Assembly (NCBI GenBank): GCA_037893245.1
Contig: JBAIAA010000605.1
Coordinates: forward strand, 2,050,501-2,114,500
From: Crossaster papposus
Taxonomy: Eukaryota; Echinodermata; Asteroidea; Velatida; Solasteridae
DNA: 64,000 bases
Direction of reading: 5' to 3'
Part shown: one piece after another, positions 21,971 through 33,482 of the stretch
How positions within the stretch are numbered: position 1 is the stretch's first letter
Layout: each line of letters begins with the position of its first letter
Notes under the pieces: model-generated
What the model saw: only the letters and a program-made list of their open reading frames with translations
Database searches by the model: none
Told to the model about the DNA's origin: nothing
Program-made: the position numbers and the translations under genes

Positions 21971-24665
21971 TAATGGACAATCACACAGTGGTTTATAGTG
22001 AACAACGGAATTAGTGGTTTATGATCGGTTTCCACTTCTACGACGGATTTGCCCATGTACTGGTGAAAGCGTTCACATGCATAGGTTATGGCCAACAGTT
22101 CCTTTTCAATTTGGGCGTAACTTGTCTCGGCCGCTGCCCTTGACCTGGATGCGTACGCCACTGGTGCCCATGCATTCTGATACTGTTGTAGTAGAACTGC
22201 ACCAAGCCCATTCTTTGATGCATCAGCCGATAGCTTGATGGGCTTCTTTGGGTCATAGAATTTTAGCACTGGCGCTGTTGTCAGTATGACTTTTAGTTCT
22301 TGCCAGGCCTTTTCTTGTGCTTCAAGCCAAAACCATTGATTGTTCTGGTCTAGCAAGCTGCGTAGTGGAGCTGACTTGGTAGATAGATTTGGGATGAATT
22401 TGCTCATGTAATTGATCATCCCCATGAATCTCTGTACATCATTCTTATTTTGGGGTTTCTGCATGTTGAGGATAGCGGATACCTTTTTTGGATCAGGCAA
22501 GACTCCTTGGTCGCTGATGACATCTCCAATGAAGGTCAATTTTCACACCCCAAACTCGCACTTTTCTCGGTTTAGTTTGAGATTATTGCGCTCTGCTATC
22601 TCTAGTACTTGTCTGAGATTCCGGTCATGCTCTTCACGAGTTGAACCCCAAACAATGATATCACCCATCATCGTGTTGACCCCTGGCACATCAGCAAAGA
22701 GATCATGGATGATTTTGTGATATACCTCTGGTGCACTGCTAATGGCAAAGGGAAGACGAAGGAAACGATACCTCCCAAACGGTGTAATGAACGTGCAAAG
22801 TTCTGAGCTGGCATCGTCTAGTTGTATTTGCCAAAATCCGCTTGAGGCATCCAGTTTACTGAAGAATTTTGGTCCAGCAAAGTGTGCTGTGATTTCAGCA
22901 CGAGATTGCAGTTTTTAGTGTGCTCGCTTGATTGCCCGGTTTAGATCTCGTGGATCTAGACACACTCGGAGCTTGCCGTTTTCCTTGTCAACGACGCAGA
23001 GTGACGACACCCAATCTGTTGGTTGGTCTATCTTTGTGATTACCTGCATTTGCTCCATTTTGTCCAGCTCCTCCTTTAGTTTGTCTTGGAGTGGAAAAGG
23101 GACTTTCCTACATGCATGCTGGACGGGTATAGCATCTTCACGAATTGTGATGTGGTGTGTTCCTGGTAGGCATCCTAACCCAGTTTCTAGGGGTGTTGTA
23201 GCAATGTTTAGTACTTCCTTTACGAGGTTCATCTTTTCACAAGCTTTCAACCCTAACAATGGCTGATGGTCTCCTGGTGTGACTAGAAATGCAATGAAGT
23301 AGTTCTTACTTTTGTGTTGCACCTTGGTCATACATCTGCCGGTGATGGGTATGTCTACTCCCGTATATCCCGTAGCCTTCACTTTTGCTGCGTGAAGTTT
23401 TGGCTGTGGTTTCATTTGTTGAAACAGCTTTTCCGGAAGGAGATTGGCTTGAGCCGCTGTATCTAGCTTGTAGTTGACTCTTATTCCATGTGTATGAAGT
23501 TGGAGTTTCCATTCGTCTTTTCCTGTATCTCTATCAATCACATCCACGAAAATTCTTCCATATCTTCTGGAGTTTCAGTGACATCATGCACATTTTGCAC
23601 ATTTCTTTCTGTAAGGAGAGCTTTGTGCAGCCTTGCACACTTTTGAAAAGTGGTTTGTTTTGCCACATTTTGTGCACGTTTTTCCATAAGCAGGGCATGC
23701 ACCATACTCATGTGTTTGGCCACATCGATAACATGTTTTGGTACTCTTACTCGAGGCATGTTGAGATTTTTTGTAGAAATTTCTCTTGCCATTTGATCTT
23801 CGATCTTTTGCTCCTACCGCATCTACCGGTTTGCCGGATGGTGCTAGCTCCTTGGCTTGTAGCTTTGTGGTTTCTGTTGCTCTGCATAGCTGCATGACTT
23901 TTTCCAGAGTGGGGTTATCTCCCCTTAAGAGTCTCTCTCTTAAGCCGTCCACTGGAATTCCACAAATGATGCGATCTCTGATTAGCAAATCCTTAAGCTC
24001 GCCAAATTCACACGACTTACTGCGGGTACGTACAGTAGTTCCGTTGCGTACTGGTCAATGGTTTCTCCTGGTTGCTGATCTCTGGTAAAGAACCTGTGGC
24101 GTTCAAATGTGATATTGCGCTTCGGCATGCAGTACTCCTCAAACTTCTGTAGTACAACATCTAGTTTCATATTATCATCTTGTGATTCAAAGATAAATGT
24201 GTTGTAGATGTCGAGGGCTGCTTCCCCTATGATATGTAGGAGAGTTGATGTCTGGGTCTATCATCTTTATCCGATAAGCCTGAAGCTGTATTATACAATG
24301 TATATCGCTGCTTGAACCGCTTCCAATTCTCAGCCATGTTGCCAGTCAGATCCAATGCCGGAGGTTGTGATAGATGAGGTAGCTGTGCCATGTTAGTGTT
24401 CAAGATATTGTCCTTGTACTGATGAGTATTATCGATCTCTGTCAGGTACTTACCGCTATCATTAAGCTAACTATTAGCTAGACAACAGGAGGAGCAATAG
24501 CCCGTCCCCCAACTAAGAGATCAGTTCGACAATTAACGTTACAACGTTATTTATAATGTCTTTATATATCGGCAATTCTTGAGTTTTATGGCAGATTTTA
24601 TGCCTCACCTCCATCCATATTCAGCTATTCTTTCTTGACAAGAGAAATCTTCACTTCTGACACCA

Positions 24666-24820
24666 TGTTGTGATCTTACACGACACGGATGGCAAGGATT
24701 ACTTTTAATTTATTGGTGTCTCGAAAACGGTACATGTCTGGTTAGTCCGGTAGCCATTTTCTAACTCCTCGGTTCCCGTCAATAGAGGGGGCTATTAAAG
24801 TTCAGTGTAATATCAACACA
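24666..24820 (-). repeat. 5' LTR of Ty3/gypsy element 2, copy 1
   Basis: This 155-bp repeat lies next to the primer-binding-like TGGTGTCAGAAG on the minus strand and is followed by the CTAAC duplication. Confidence 0.95.
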
Positions 24821-25621
24821 CTAACCTACTAAAAATTGAAAAGAAATGGAAAGATAAAGACCAAGACAATAATTTGATTGTTGTTTGATAAACCCCAGTG
24901 ATGTCGGTGTGCATGAAACTTGGTCCTAAACATTGTTGATTTTACACTGTTTTCAATGGGACTTGAATTAGGCCAGTGCACCCCTGTACTACACTGGTTG
25001 TTGCCGCGTCTAGTGGGTGCTAGACTTGTGACGTTGCACGGGACGCGAATTGTTTTCCCACTATGGGAAAAGGTAAATGGGCGTTTCTACACCCCTCGCG
25101 TCATGATTATTCAGTAGTTTCAACAATAATACTAAAATATATTGTTATTGCTCAGTCAACTAGTTACACGTAGGCCAGAGGTACATTAAAGCACTTTCAA
25201 AAACGGCTTCTTTCGACCTCTCACAGTAGCTAAGACAAGTAGATAATGGTTAGGTAATAGGTTATAGATCGTAAGATGGGGTTCGAGTTCGGATGGAGCT
25301 CATTTTTCATTGACTATTTTTGGATTGTAAGTTTAATGTGGGATGAGTTTAATTTAAGGGAAAGCAAGGTTCCGAGAAACTAGTGTCTTCCATTCAGTGT
25401 GGTCTAGATACGCCCAGTTATGATAATTGGCCTTTACCATGCTGGGAAAAAAATCACGCGCACGGGACAAATTTACCAGGGGGACACGTTTAACGTTGGG
25501 CAGGGAGACATGGAGGGGGACATAAATACCTAGATAAATGTGTCCCCCCGGACAGATTTACCGGGTCACGGCCATAAGTCTGTCCGGGGGACACACATTT
25601 ACCAGGGGGGACAGAATTACC

Positions 25622-25690
25622 TTTCACACCGGATTCGAGCCCGGGTCGTAGTGGTGGAAGGCGAGGAAAGAACCGCTACGCCAACCTGAC
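25622..25690. repeat. right part of the split dispersed repeat, copy 1
   Basis: GGATTCGAGCCCGGGTCG, GTGGAAGGCGAGGAAAG and ACCGCTACGCCAACC continue the repeat whose other part is at 18881-19038. Confidence 0.5.
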
Positions 25691-26505
25691 TCCCAACCTG
25701 ACTTAGAAACGTTCGCAAGAAATTTCGAACCTTTTTGAAATTCCCGCCGAACTAAAAACGACTCCCGCGAACTATATTAATTGACGACGCCCCCGAACCC
25801 TCCCCCGCGGAATCTTTCGCGTGCCCTGTGCATGATCAAAACCCACTTTAACTTGGCCGGTCTAGCTCTCCCTTCCACACCGTTGAGGGGGTGCTTGTGC
25901 ACGGAGTTGAAGCACCGCCAGTCGTGTGCACAAAACCGTGATTTGCAAAGTATGGGCAAAACGACGCGTAGGCTGCACGGCATGCGCGTGTGGCTATAAA
26001 AAGCCAAGCGCGTATAATTACGCGCCTATCGTGCAACGCACTTTGCACGCGCGTTTATATAATCATGTACACTATCCTTCGTTCGACGGGCATGCAACGG
26101 ACCGCGCGCTCATTACGTTCTGTGCGCATACCGGGCAACGCGCTTAACACAAAAAGGGGCCTAAAAGTCTTTATTTAAAAGTATCAAGATTGACACTAGA
26201 TATGCCTAATCTACATGGCCTATGGTATACCCCTATGTAATTTTCTTTTAAATCGATAAATGCTTTCATATAATTATTTTACTGGAACAGTTCGGGTGTG
26301 TACAAAATCCCTATACCGAGGGCTAAATTTGCCATATGGTGCATCATTTGGGGGGAATAATTCGGACGGTCGTGCTGAGTAGTAATACTGGTCACTACAC
26401 GTACTACACGGTTGGTAACCTGACTGCTATGTATTGATGCTGGGCGCTCAACGCTTATACCATCGAATAGTCTGTGACCCATTTTAATTGTACAATGTAT
26501 ACAGT
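25691..26505. other. intergenic, short GC-rich island, copy 1
   Basis: The stretch 25740-26160 is rich in CGCG and GCGCG words and has a TATAAAAAG box near 25994. The frames here are short (at most 76 codons), overlap on both strands and show no domain. No gene is called; a promoter-like or old element origin cannot be excluded. Confidence 0.35.
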
Positions 26506-26509
26506 CCCT

Positions 26510-26955
26510 AGTGGCGTACACACGACTTTTATACCTTTTTCTAATAACAAAAATTATTGGTTAATTATGCACCTAAATAATCTCATTTAGATAGGGTCTT
26601 ATAGAAAAGGGTATAAAAGTTGTGTATACGAAAAACTAGGGACTGTATACAATTAACTAGGGACTGTATCCATTTTTATTGGTTAATTATGCACCTAAAT
26701 AATCTCATCTAGATAGGGTCTTATAGAAAAAGATATACAAGTCGTGTATACGAAAAACTAGGGACTGTATACGAAAATAGGGACTGTATACGAACAACTA
26801 GGGACTGTATACGAACAACTAGGGACTGTATCCATTTTTATGGGTTAATTATGCACCTAAATAATCTCATCTATAAATAGGGTCTTATATAAAAGTCGTG
26901 TATACGAAAAACTAGGGACTGTATACAATTAACTAGGGACTGTATCCATTTTATT
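26510..26955. repeat. minisatellite with ACTAGGGACTGTATAC units, copy 1
   Basis: Long units of roughly 170-190 bases (GGTTAATTATGCACCTAAAT, AATCTCATCTAGATAGGGTC, AAGTCGTGTATACG) each end in one or more short ACTAGGGACTGTATACGAAC repeats, a two-level tandem array. The partner is at 53109-53554. Confidence 0.85.
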
Positions 26956-27480
26956 TTTCCTCGAAAAACTTACTTTCTAGTTTGTACACGGTTCTATGGA
27001 GTAGTGATTTCATTCCCGTGTAGGATTTGTGTAGTGATTTGTTGTGCACGGGTCTATGGAGTAGTGAGTAGGGATTTCATTTTCCCTCGAAAAATAACTT
27101 TTTAGTTTGTACAAGGTTCTATGTAGTAGTGATTTTATTCTCGTGTAGGATTTGTGTAGTGATTTTTTGTGCACGGGTCTATGGTGTAGTGAGTAGGGAT
27201 TTCATTTTCCCTCGAAAAATAACTTTTTAGTTTGTACACGGTTCTATGGAGTAGTGATTTTATTCTCGTGTAGGATTTGTGTAGTGATTTTTTGTACACG
27301 GGTCTAGTGAGTAGGAATTTCATTTTCCCTCGAAAAATAACTTTTTAGTTTGTACACGGTTCTATGGAGTAGTGACTTTATGGAGTAGTGAGTAGGAATT
27401 TCATTTTCCCTCGAAAAATAACTTTTTAGTTTGTACACGGTTCTATGGAGTAGTGACTTTATTCTCTTGTAAGATGTCGG
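26950..27480. repeat. ~126-bp tandem repeat, copy 1
   Basis: TTCCCTCGAAAAATAACTTT recurs near 26957, 27083, 27209, 27327 and 27408. Each is followed by GTTTGTACACGGTTCTATGG and a GTAGTGATTTTATTCTCGTG stretch, giving units of about 126, 126, 118 and 81 bases. The minus-strand frames through it are repeat artefacts. Confidence 0.88.
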
Positions 27481-27969
27481 AAATACGGTTCGAGTCATTG
27501 AAATAGTAGTTGTAGGGCTTGTAGTACTACTCAACACATATGGGCAAATTCTTCCCCCCAATCGTGCAGGGTATCAAATTTGCCCATAATTGGTATTTTA
27601 GTCGGGCGCCGCGAAATCACAAAATCATCATGTAGTTTTGAATAGGACATGGCGGTCTATGTGTTTATATGTCTGTGGTTGAAGTACGTGTCAACTCGAC
27701 TGATGAGTGGGTAGCATCACCTTATTTACAGGTACATCGTGGTTTTTAAATGTTTTATTTTGTTTGTGTCCCAAAAAGTAAGAATTGTGTTCTTGTATTG
27801 TTTATCCTAAGCACCATAAATCAAAATCTGATTCCTGTTTTGTTTTGGAGAATTGTTTGGCGGATTCAGGCAGCTAGTCCGAGTTCATTGGAGTTACACA
27901 GTCATTGACATGGGTCGTGGCCCATCACCCATGGAGGAATATGATGAGCTCTACCCCTAGACCTAAATT
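27481..27969. other. spacer, no gene recognised, copy 1
   Basis: AT-rich DNA with no domain-bearing frame. The partner differs by a small insertion near 54555 (CTACTGGGCCCTAG against CTAG). Confidence 0.4.
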
Positions 27970-28064
27970 GGGGCGTTTTCACTTTTTTTGTTTTAATTTT
28001 AGATTTTTCTGTCGTTCCAACAGAAAAGAAAAAAAAGGAAAACAAAAAAGTGAAAACGCGCCAA
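27970..28064. mobile_element. 95-bp foldback, copy 1
   Basis: TTGGGGCGTTTTCACTTTTT is mirrored by AAAAAGTGAAAACGCGCCAA, with a further CTGTCGTTCCAACAG centre. It is a small MITE-like hairpin. The partner is at 54578-54672. Confidence 0.75.
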
Positions 28065-28154
28065 TTATTGCAAGGGTCTACATATGAGCCCCTTCTTAAT
28101 CCTCCATGATAATGATTAGCCACACTCGACTACAGCACAGAGTGCATCTGGCCA

Positions 28155-28245
28155 AATGGGTACGACTTGGGTACGAATCGACTTGGCCTTGGGTACGAAA
28201 CGACTTGGCCTTGGGTACGAAACGACTTGGGTACAAAACGACCTG
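28155..28245. repeat. GGGTACGAAACGACTTGGCC tandem repeat
   Basis: Four to five imperfect units of 11-23 bases. The partner (about 54763-54831) has one 23-base unit fewer. Confidence 0.8.
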
Positions 28246-28283
28246 CTTCGCAAATGAATAGCCTTCCATCCATGTGTGTTGAA

Positions 28284-29549
28284 CCAAGATCATCGTAATA
28301 GGCATACTTGCGATCAATTTTTTACTTGCAAATCAAGGAAATTCGACCCTAGTATTATATTCGAGCGAGTACTACACACTTGCTGTTCACAGGACCTTTT
28401 CTATTTCTAGATATGACCGTGCTGCGCTCATCATATCATGGATGTCTGTGATGTCCCAAGTCAAATAAAAGTGTATAAACCGTGTCGTAAACAACAAGCG
28501 TGCGGCGCAGCGACTGTTTCATGACATGGCACAAGCTGTATGCATGCTGAGCATGCTGAGAAGACTCTAGGGTGGAGAGCGCACAATGCTTGCAATCGCA
28601 AGGAGTATGGCAATGCAAAATAATAATAATTATAATAATCATAACAAAACAATAATAATAATACTAGTTAAGTGAAGTGAAATGGTAAATTATAATGCCT
28701 TCTTGGATCCGCCAGGGGCGCGAAGGATGCCTCTACAATTTATTGGCCTCTTAGGCAGAAATGATTTTTAGGCTTTACTTTTCAAGAAATAAATTGCACA
28801 AACTTCACTTAACCGAGATTATATTATTATTGTTTTGTTATGATTAATATAATTAGTATTATTCCATACTCCTCGCGATAAGGGATCGGGGAACATACCG
28901 GTACATATGGATCGGGAATTTTATAACCAATAATAATAATAATCTCGGTTAAGAAATAAATTGCAACGTGCGTATATATACGGTAGTATACATGTACGAA
29001 TGGTTTTTGCAATTTATTTCTAAAAAAGTAAAGCCTAAAAATTGTCTTTGCTTGAGAGGCTAGTAAATTGGCATCAATTGCGCCCCTCGCGGATCTGCAT
29101 CTAGGAATGCATTATAATTTACCATTTCACTTCACTTAACCGAGATTATTATTATTATAATTTGTTTTTTTTGCATTGCCATACTCCTCGTGATTGCAAG
29201 CATATTGTGCCCTATCTCTGCCCGAGTGCGATTTGTGTCTCTCCAGCATGCAGCCACAGTACAGCTTGCGCCATGTCATGAAACAGTCGCTGCGCCGCGT
29301 TTTTGTTGTTTACGACCATTAATACCATATAATAGAGATCAATGTTTTCGACACGGTCGATACACTTTGACCTGTGACATCAGAGACATCCATGATATGA
29401 TTAGCGTGGCGGGGTCATATCTAGAAATAGAAAAGGTCCTGCGAACAGCAAGTGTGCAGTACTCGCTCGAATACTGGGGTCGAATGTTCTGGATTTGCAA
29501 GTAAAAATTTGATCGTGAGTATCCCCGATGCCTATGAAGTTGATCTTGG
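28284..29549. mobile_element. 1.27-kb foldback element, copy 1
   Basis: The left half, from CCAAGATCATCG, is mirrored by the right half ending GATCTTGG. Mirrored words include TTTTCTATTTCTAGATATGA, CATGACATGGC/GCCATGTCATG, TTGCGATTGCAAG-type words, AAGTGAAGTGAAATGGTAAA and TTTAGGCTTTACTTTT. The centre is near 28900. The arms are diverged (perhaps 80-90% alike), so the element is old. No transposase is seen. The partner is at 54870-56135. Confidence 0.8.
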
Positions 29550-30610
29550 ACACGCATTTAAGGCTATTTAGACCATTTTGAGGTATTTTGTTAAGTATTT
29601 TGTGGATTTGGCGATATTTTGAACCACATTTAAGACATTACACTAAATCATGCTGTACATTTCCTCGGGCTCTAGTATTAAAGTACTAGTACTACGCCAG
29701 AATATGTCTAAAATGTGATAAAAATAACTAGGGCCCAGTTACTCGGACTATAGCTAGTCATCATATTGAATACTGGTGGAATATGATGGATTAAGGAAAT
29801 TAAGCCTAGCAGGATACAAGTACCTCCATATTGAGCAGTCATCACCAACACCACCACATTTTTGTGTGCATTTTGTTTATCATATTGGTGGTCTTTGGCA
29901 GATTCAGGATAATTTCTAGTAAAAAGCACTACATTGGGAATTAGGATTAAAATCAAATTCTATATTTAATTTTCCGATTCATTTACTCTTTACCGACAAA
30001 TGTTTACATGTATAAACGCTGTATACTCAATGTTGTCCAGAGTGATACAACAAAATCCTGCTCTTGCTTTGTTTTCTATTGCAAACACGTTTTACTACTC
30101 GACCACCGATCCAGCCGAGATTGGCTGGCTGGTTTAAATATCAACGGGTACCACAGCTAAAGGTTTAACCCTAACCTCTTGGATATATTTAATAGAATTT
30201 AGAAAGTACCCCGATCCGGCAAAATCCACTAATTTTGCCATGCACAAAAATGCTGCTTAACCCTATAACCTACATGTACCTGAATTCATTTGAGGAGTTT
30301 GGTAGATTTATGATACCTCCACATTGAATAATCTGGGGGATTGTGATGAATTCAGGATTGTAGGCTTTGCATTACTACAGGATTTTGTAGTGCTGCAAAA
30401 CAGATTTTGAGGTTGCCGGATTTTTGATGGATTAACGATGACCAGCAGTTTTTGCATCAATTGACAAACTTGGTGGATTGTAGCAGATTCATGACACTTT
30501 CTACAATCCATTAAACTCTCCCAGTTTTCAATAATGGAGGTACTACATGCATGCATGATGAATCCGCCAAAACAAAGATATGGATTTTGATGGATTCAGG
30601 GAGGTTAGGG
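29550..30610. other. intergenic, no gene recognised, copy 1
   Basis: The stretch has scattered words such as TGATGGATT and GGTGGATT but no regular array, and frames of at most 82 codons without domains. Confidence 0.4.
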
Positions 30611-30847
30611 TTAACCAGTTCGCGATGGGATTATTTAAACATCACCAAGCCGAAGCGTGGGATTATTTTTGACGAAACTCGATCCGAGGCGGGTTCAGGC
30701 CGATGGTACTGGGAAGCACACCCACGCATTTCCGGCCTTGCTGGCTGCTGACAACCATTTCCGGCCTTTGCTCGTGACGTGTTTATGCGTCATCCGTTTT
30801 GAATCTGGGGAATACTTTGCGTGTATCCTCTGGCGCGAACTGGTTAA
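30611..30847. mobile_element. MITE with TTAACCAGTTCGCG ends, copy 2
   Basis: TTAACCAGTTCGCG and CGCGAACTGGTTAA bound a 237-bp sequence related to 9686-9927 in reverse orientation. Confidence 0.82.
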
Positions 30848-31675
30848 CCACAATCCACATACCGGTAGGCAGTCATCACTGAACTGATTTTCATTTGGCT
30901 AGAAGCTGCATGTGCCAGGGAGCATAAGTGAGCATAACCCACACGTTATGCATGTGAACTCAACCAAACTCCAACATTTACATTTGACCGGGAACAGTGC
31001 AAGGAACCATATGGGTCAGCAAACCCACAAATAAATGCCTGTGCACTCCTCTTTACAAGTCTCGCACCTCTCTGCCCTGAGCCTCGCAAATAAAAATGAA
31101 ACAGGGTCTTCCTGGGCCTTTTGTGACAAAGCCTGCCAAAGCCTAGCAAAACCTACAGGTGGAGTTTGATGGGTAGTTGGTGTTTAAGGGAAATGAATTA
31201 TCACTCATAGGTCAAGTTTCTAATACGTCACGTAATTTTGCACGCAACGTCACATGCGCATGCAAATGCGACACAATTCTGCTAGGTATTTTCCGTTCGA
31301 TTATGTGAGTTAGCCAAGACGACATATTTGAAAGTCGCGGCATGGTCTTTGGCGTACGTTAGAGGGCGCCCTAATCGGCGGCCTACACGCACTGCATATT
31401 GCGATTAGGGCGTCTTGCAACCAAGACTTAGGTAATGCGAGCACAAAGCCCTAACGACGTTGGGGTCTTGGGCACGCTTAAGGGCCGGTGAACATTTTAG
31501 ATTCTAGACGCTATCTGAGGCAATTTCTGAACACTTTATAGCATTTTTTTAGCAAATTCATTTGCAAAATTTAGAATCAAAAGTAGGGCTTCATTTTTTT
31601 AAATTGGGGTCAAAATAAAAGTGGGGCGGGCAAACGATATGATATTCCACCCACCACCCACCCCCCACTGATTGA
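30848..31675. other. intergenic, no gene recognised, copy 1
   Basis: The only structure is a short imperfect inverted pair (GGGCGCCCTAATCG and GCGATTAGGGCG near 31368-31412). Frames are short and without domains. Confidence 0.4.
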
Positions 31676-32267
31676 CGCCAATTGTCTGGTGACTGGTGCC
31701 ATCAATGACATTTGTGCGTTTTTTCATGCTATATTTTATGAGGCTTTTTGCCTGAGCTAGCCACAGGTGGTTTTGCAACCTGGCACCTGCTGTGCAGCGA
31801 GTGTCCCACTAAAGATTGAAACATTTAGTAAACACCAACATTATTGTACGTTCTGCCCAGTTCTGTCGTAAAAGAGCATTATGAAGGTTTTTACTGAAAT
31901 TACATGTACATGTATGTTTACATTATTGTGTGTTCTCAACAGTCTCCAGGTGGCAACACTGACGGTGGAGTCCTGTCTAGAATCAGGAGGTACTGACTCA
32001 ACTCGAAGAGACTTGAGGAGGGCACCGTCCAACACCAGGGATGACGCTTTCATAGTACATGTGTAGTATTCGGTAGAGCTGATGGTTGCTGAATTGTTGA
32101 CAATATTAGGCCAAAATCGCCTGTCAATATAGATGCACTCTCAACAAAATTGACACAAATCGACCTGAGCCAATTTATCACAAGAGGGTAAACAAACGTA
32201 AGATACCACTTGTATACATGTGTGAACCTGTGGTAAAGAATTTGCTTGGCAATGCGGTCTATGAAAC
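31676..32267 (+). promoter_or_regulatory. conserved upstream region and leader, gene B1
   Basis: GTCTGGTGACTGGTGCCAT, AGGCTTTTTGCCT, CACCTGCTGT, GTGTCCCACTAAAGATT and TCGTAAAAGAGCATTATGAA match the regions before genes A1, A2 and A3. A TTCTCAACAG acceptor follows at 31937-31946 with the leader TCTCCAGGTGGCAACACTGA. Between 32160 and 32267 lie damaged remains of the METKQPEPFYHKRINK start and of a first finger, in disrupted frames. Confidence 0.5.
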
Positions 32268-33368
32268 ATGAGGGAATTCCAACTAGTGAGAAACTTTGTT
32301 TGTTCAACGTGTGGTAAAGCTTTTCCTCGGCAAAGTAAGCTACTGAGACACAAGAGGGTTCACACTGGTGAAAAACCATTTGTTTGTGTGGCCTGCGGTA
32401 AATCTTATACTCAGCGAAGTAATCTACTCCAACATGAGAGAACTCACACCGGTGAGAAACCATTTATTTGTGCAACGTGTGGTAAATCCTTTACTCGGCA
32501 AGATAATCTACTGAGACACAAGAGGGTTCACACTGGTGAGAAACCATTTGTTTGTGTGACCTGCGATAAAGCCTTTACTCAGCAAAGTAGTCTACTCCAA
32601 CATGAGAGAATACACAGTGGTGAGAAACCATTTGTTTGTGCAACGTGTGGTAAAGCTTTTGCTTGTCGAATAACTCTACTGATACACAACAGGATTCACA
32701 CTGGTGATAAACCATTTGATTGTGTGACCTGTGGCAAAGCCTTTGCTCGGCAAAGTAATTTACTCCAACATGAGAGGATTCACACTGGTGAGAAACCATT
32801 TGTTTGTTCAACTTGTGGTAAGGCCTTCTCTCATCAAAGTAGTCTACGCAAACATGACAGAATTCACACTGGTAATTATAGGAAACCATTCGTTTGTGTG
32901 ACCTGTGGTAAAACCTTTACTACGCAAAGTGGTCTACAAACTCATGAGAGGATTCACACTGGTGAGAAACCATTCGTTTGTGTGACCTGTGGTAAAACCT
33001 TTACTCAGCAAAGTGGTCTACAAAAGCATGAGAGGATTCACACTGGTGAGAAACCATTTGATTGTGTGACCTGTGGCAAAGCCTTTGCTCGGCAAAGTAA
33101 TTTACTTCAACATGAGAGGATTCACACTGGTGAGAAACCATTTGTTTGTGCAACCTGTGGTAAAGCCTTTACTCACCGCAAAAGTCTGTATCAACATGAG
33201 AGGATTCACACCGGTGAGAAACCATTTGTTTGTACAACCTGTGGCAAAGCCTTTACTCACCCAAGTTGTCTGCATCGACATAAGAGGCTTCACACATGTC
33301 AGTTTGTGCAACCTGACAGAATGTCAGAATTCACACTGGTAATTATAAGAAACCATTCGTTTGTGTGA
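32268..33368 (+). CDS. poly-C2H2 zinc-finger protein B1
   Basis: A 366-codon frame with twelve consecutive intact C2H2 fingers of 28 residues and HTGEKP-type linkers, except finger 7, whose linker is HTGNYRKP. Fingers 6 and 10 share the same recognition helix (ARQSNLLQH), as do pairs of QQSGL and RQ-NLL fingers, which points to expansion by finger duplication. The ATG at 32268 is the first in frame, but relic finger sequence just upstream suggests the ancestral start was further 5'. The frame leaves the finger phase after finger 12 and ends LVIIRNHSFV, antiphase to two further damaged fingers. It probably encodes a nuclear DNA-binding protein, with no effector domain seen. B2 at 58854 differs by one residue (P to L in the NYRKP linker). 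Confidence 0.85.
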   Translation: MREFQLVRNFVCSTCGKAFPRQSKLLRHKRVHTGEKPFVCVACGKSYTQRSNLLQHERTHTGEKPFICATCGKSFTRQDNLLRHKRVHTGEKPFVCVTCDKAFTQQSSLLQHERIHSGEKPFVCATCGKAFACRITLLIHNRIHTGDKPFDCVTCGKAFARQSNLLQHERIHTGEKPFVCSTCGKAFSHQSSLRKHDRIHTGNYRKPFVCVTCGKTFTTQSGLQTHERIHTGEKPFVCVTCGKTFTQQSGLQKHERIHTGEKPFDCVTCGKAFARQSNLLQHERIHTGEKPFVCATCGKAFTHRKSLYQHERIHTGEKPFVCTTCGKAFTHPSCLHRHKRLHTCQFVQPDRMSEFTLVIIRNHSFV

Positions 33369-33482
33369 CCTGTAGTAAAGCCTTTGCTCAGCAAAGTGGT
33401 CTATAAATCTATGAGAGGATTCACACTGGTGAGAAACCATTCGTGTGTGTACCCTGTGGTAAAGCCAGTTGTCTACAAAACA
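33369..33482 (+). pseudogene. relic fingers after B1
   Basis: In another frame, KPFVCVTCSKAFAQQSGL is followed by a stop and then YERIHTGEKPFVCVPCGKAS. These are two decayed fingers showing that the ancestral array was longer than twelve. Confidence 0.8.

Larger units (their letters stand above)
19788..24820 (-). mobile_element. Ty3/gypsy LTR retrotransposon 2, copy 1
   Basis: Fossil element on the minus strand, 5.03 kb, with an exact 5-bp duplication CTAAC at 19783-19787 and 24821-24825. From right to left: 5' LTR, TGGTGTCAGAAG primer-binding-like site, gag (about 23580-24390) with CCHC knuckles (CYRCGQTHEYGACP, CTKCGKTNHFSKVC), protease and start of RT (22915-23547), RT and RNase H (about 21970-22914), integrase zinc domain and core (20513-21958), then 3' LTR. 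It is broken in several places, and a hAT-like MITE interrupts the integrase end. The LTRs differ at about 5 of 155 positions, so it is not very recent. The partner copy is at 46419-51419. Confidence 0.92.
19039..25621. mobile_element. DNA element with GGTAATTCTGTCCCCC ends, copy 1
   Basis: The left end GGTAATTCTGTCCCCC is mirrored by GGGGGACAGAATTACC at 25606-25621. Both sides carry several subterminal GTCCCCC or GGGGGAC words spaced 20-50 bases apart (19049-19170 and 25470-25610), an array that could bind a transposase. Without the internal LTR element it is about 1.5 kb. No transposase frame was recognised, so it is non-autonomous. It sits inside an older dispersed repeat. Confidence 0.65.

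Noticed and set aside
25629-25650. tRNA gene suggested by the GGATTCGAGCCC word
   Set aside because: There is only a B-box-like word; no A box or cloverleaf could be placed. It fits a SINE-like repeat fragment better.
27135-27561. Minus-strand frames through the tandem repeat
   Set aside because: The products are repeats of KSLLHRTVYKLKSYFSR created by the 126-bp units; there is no start context or domain.
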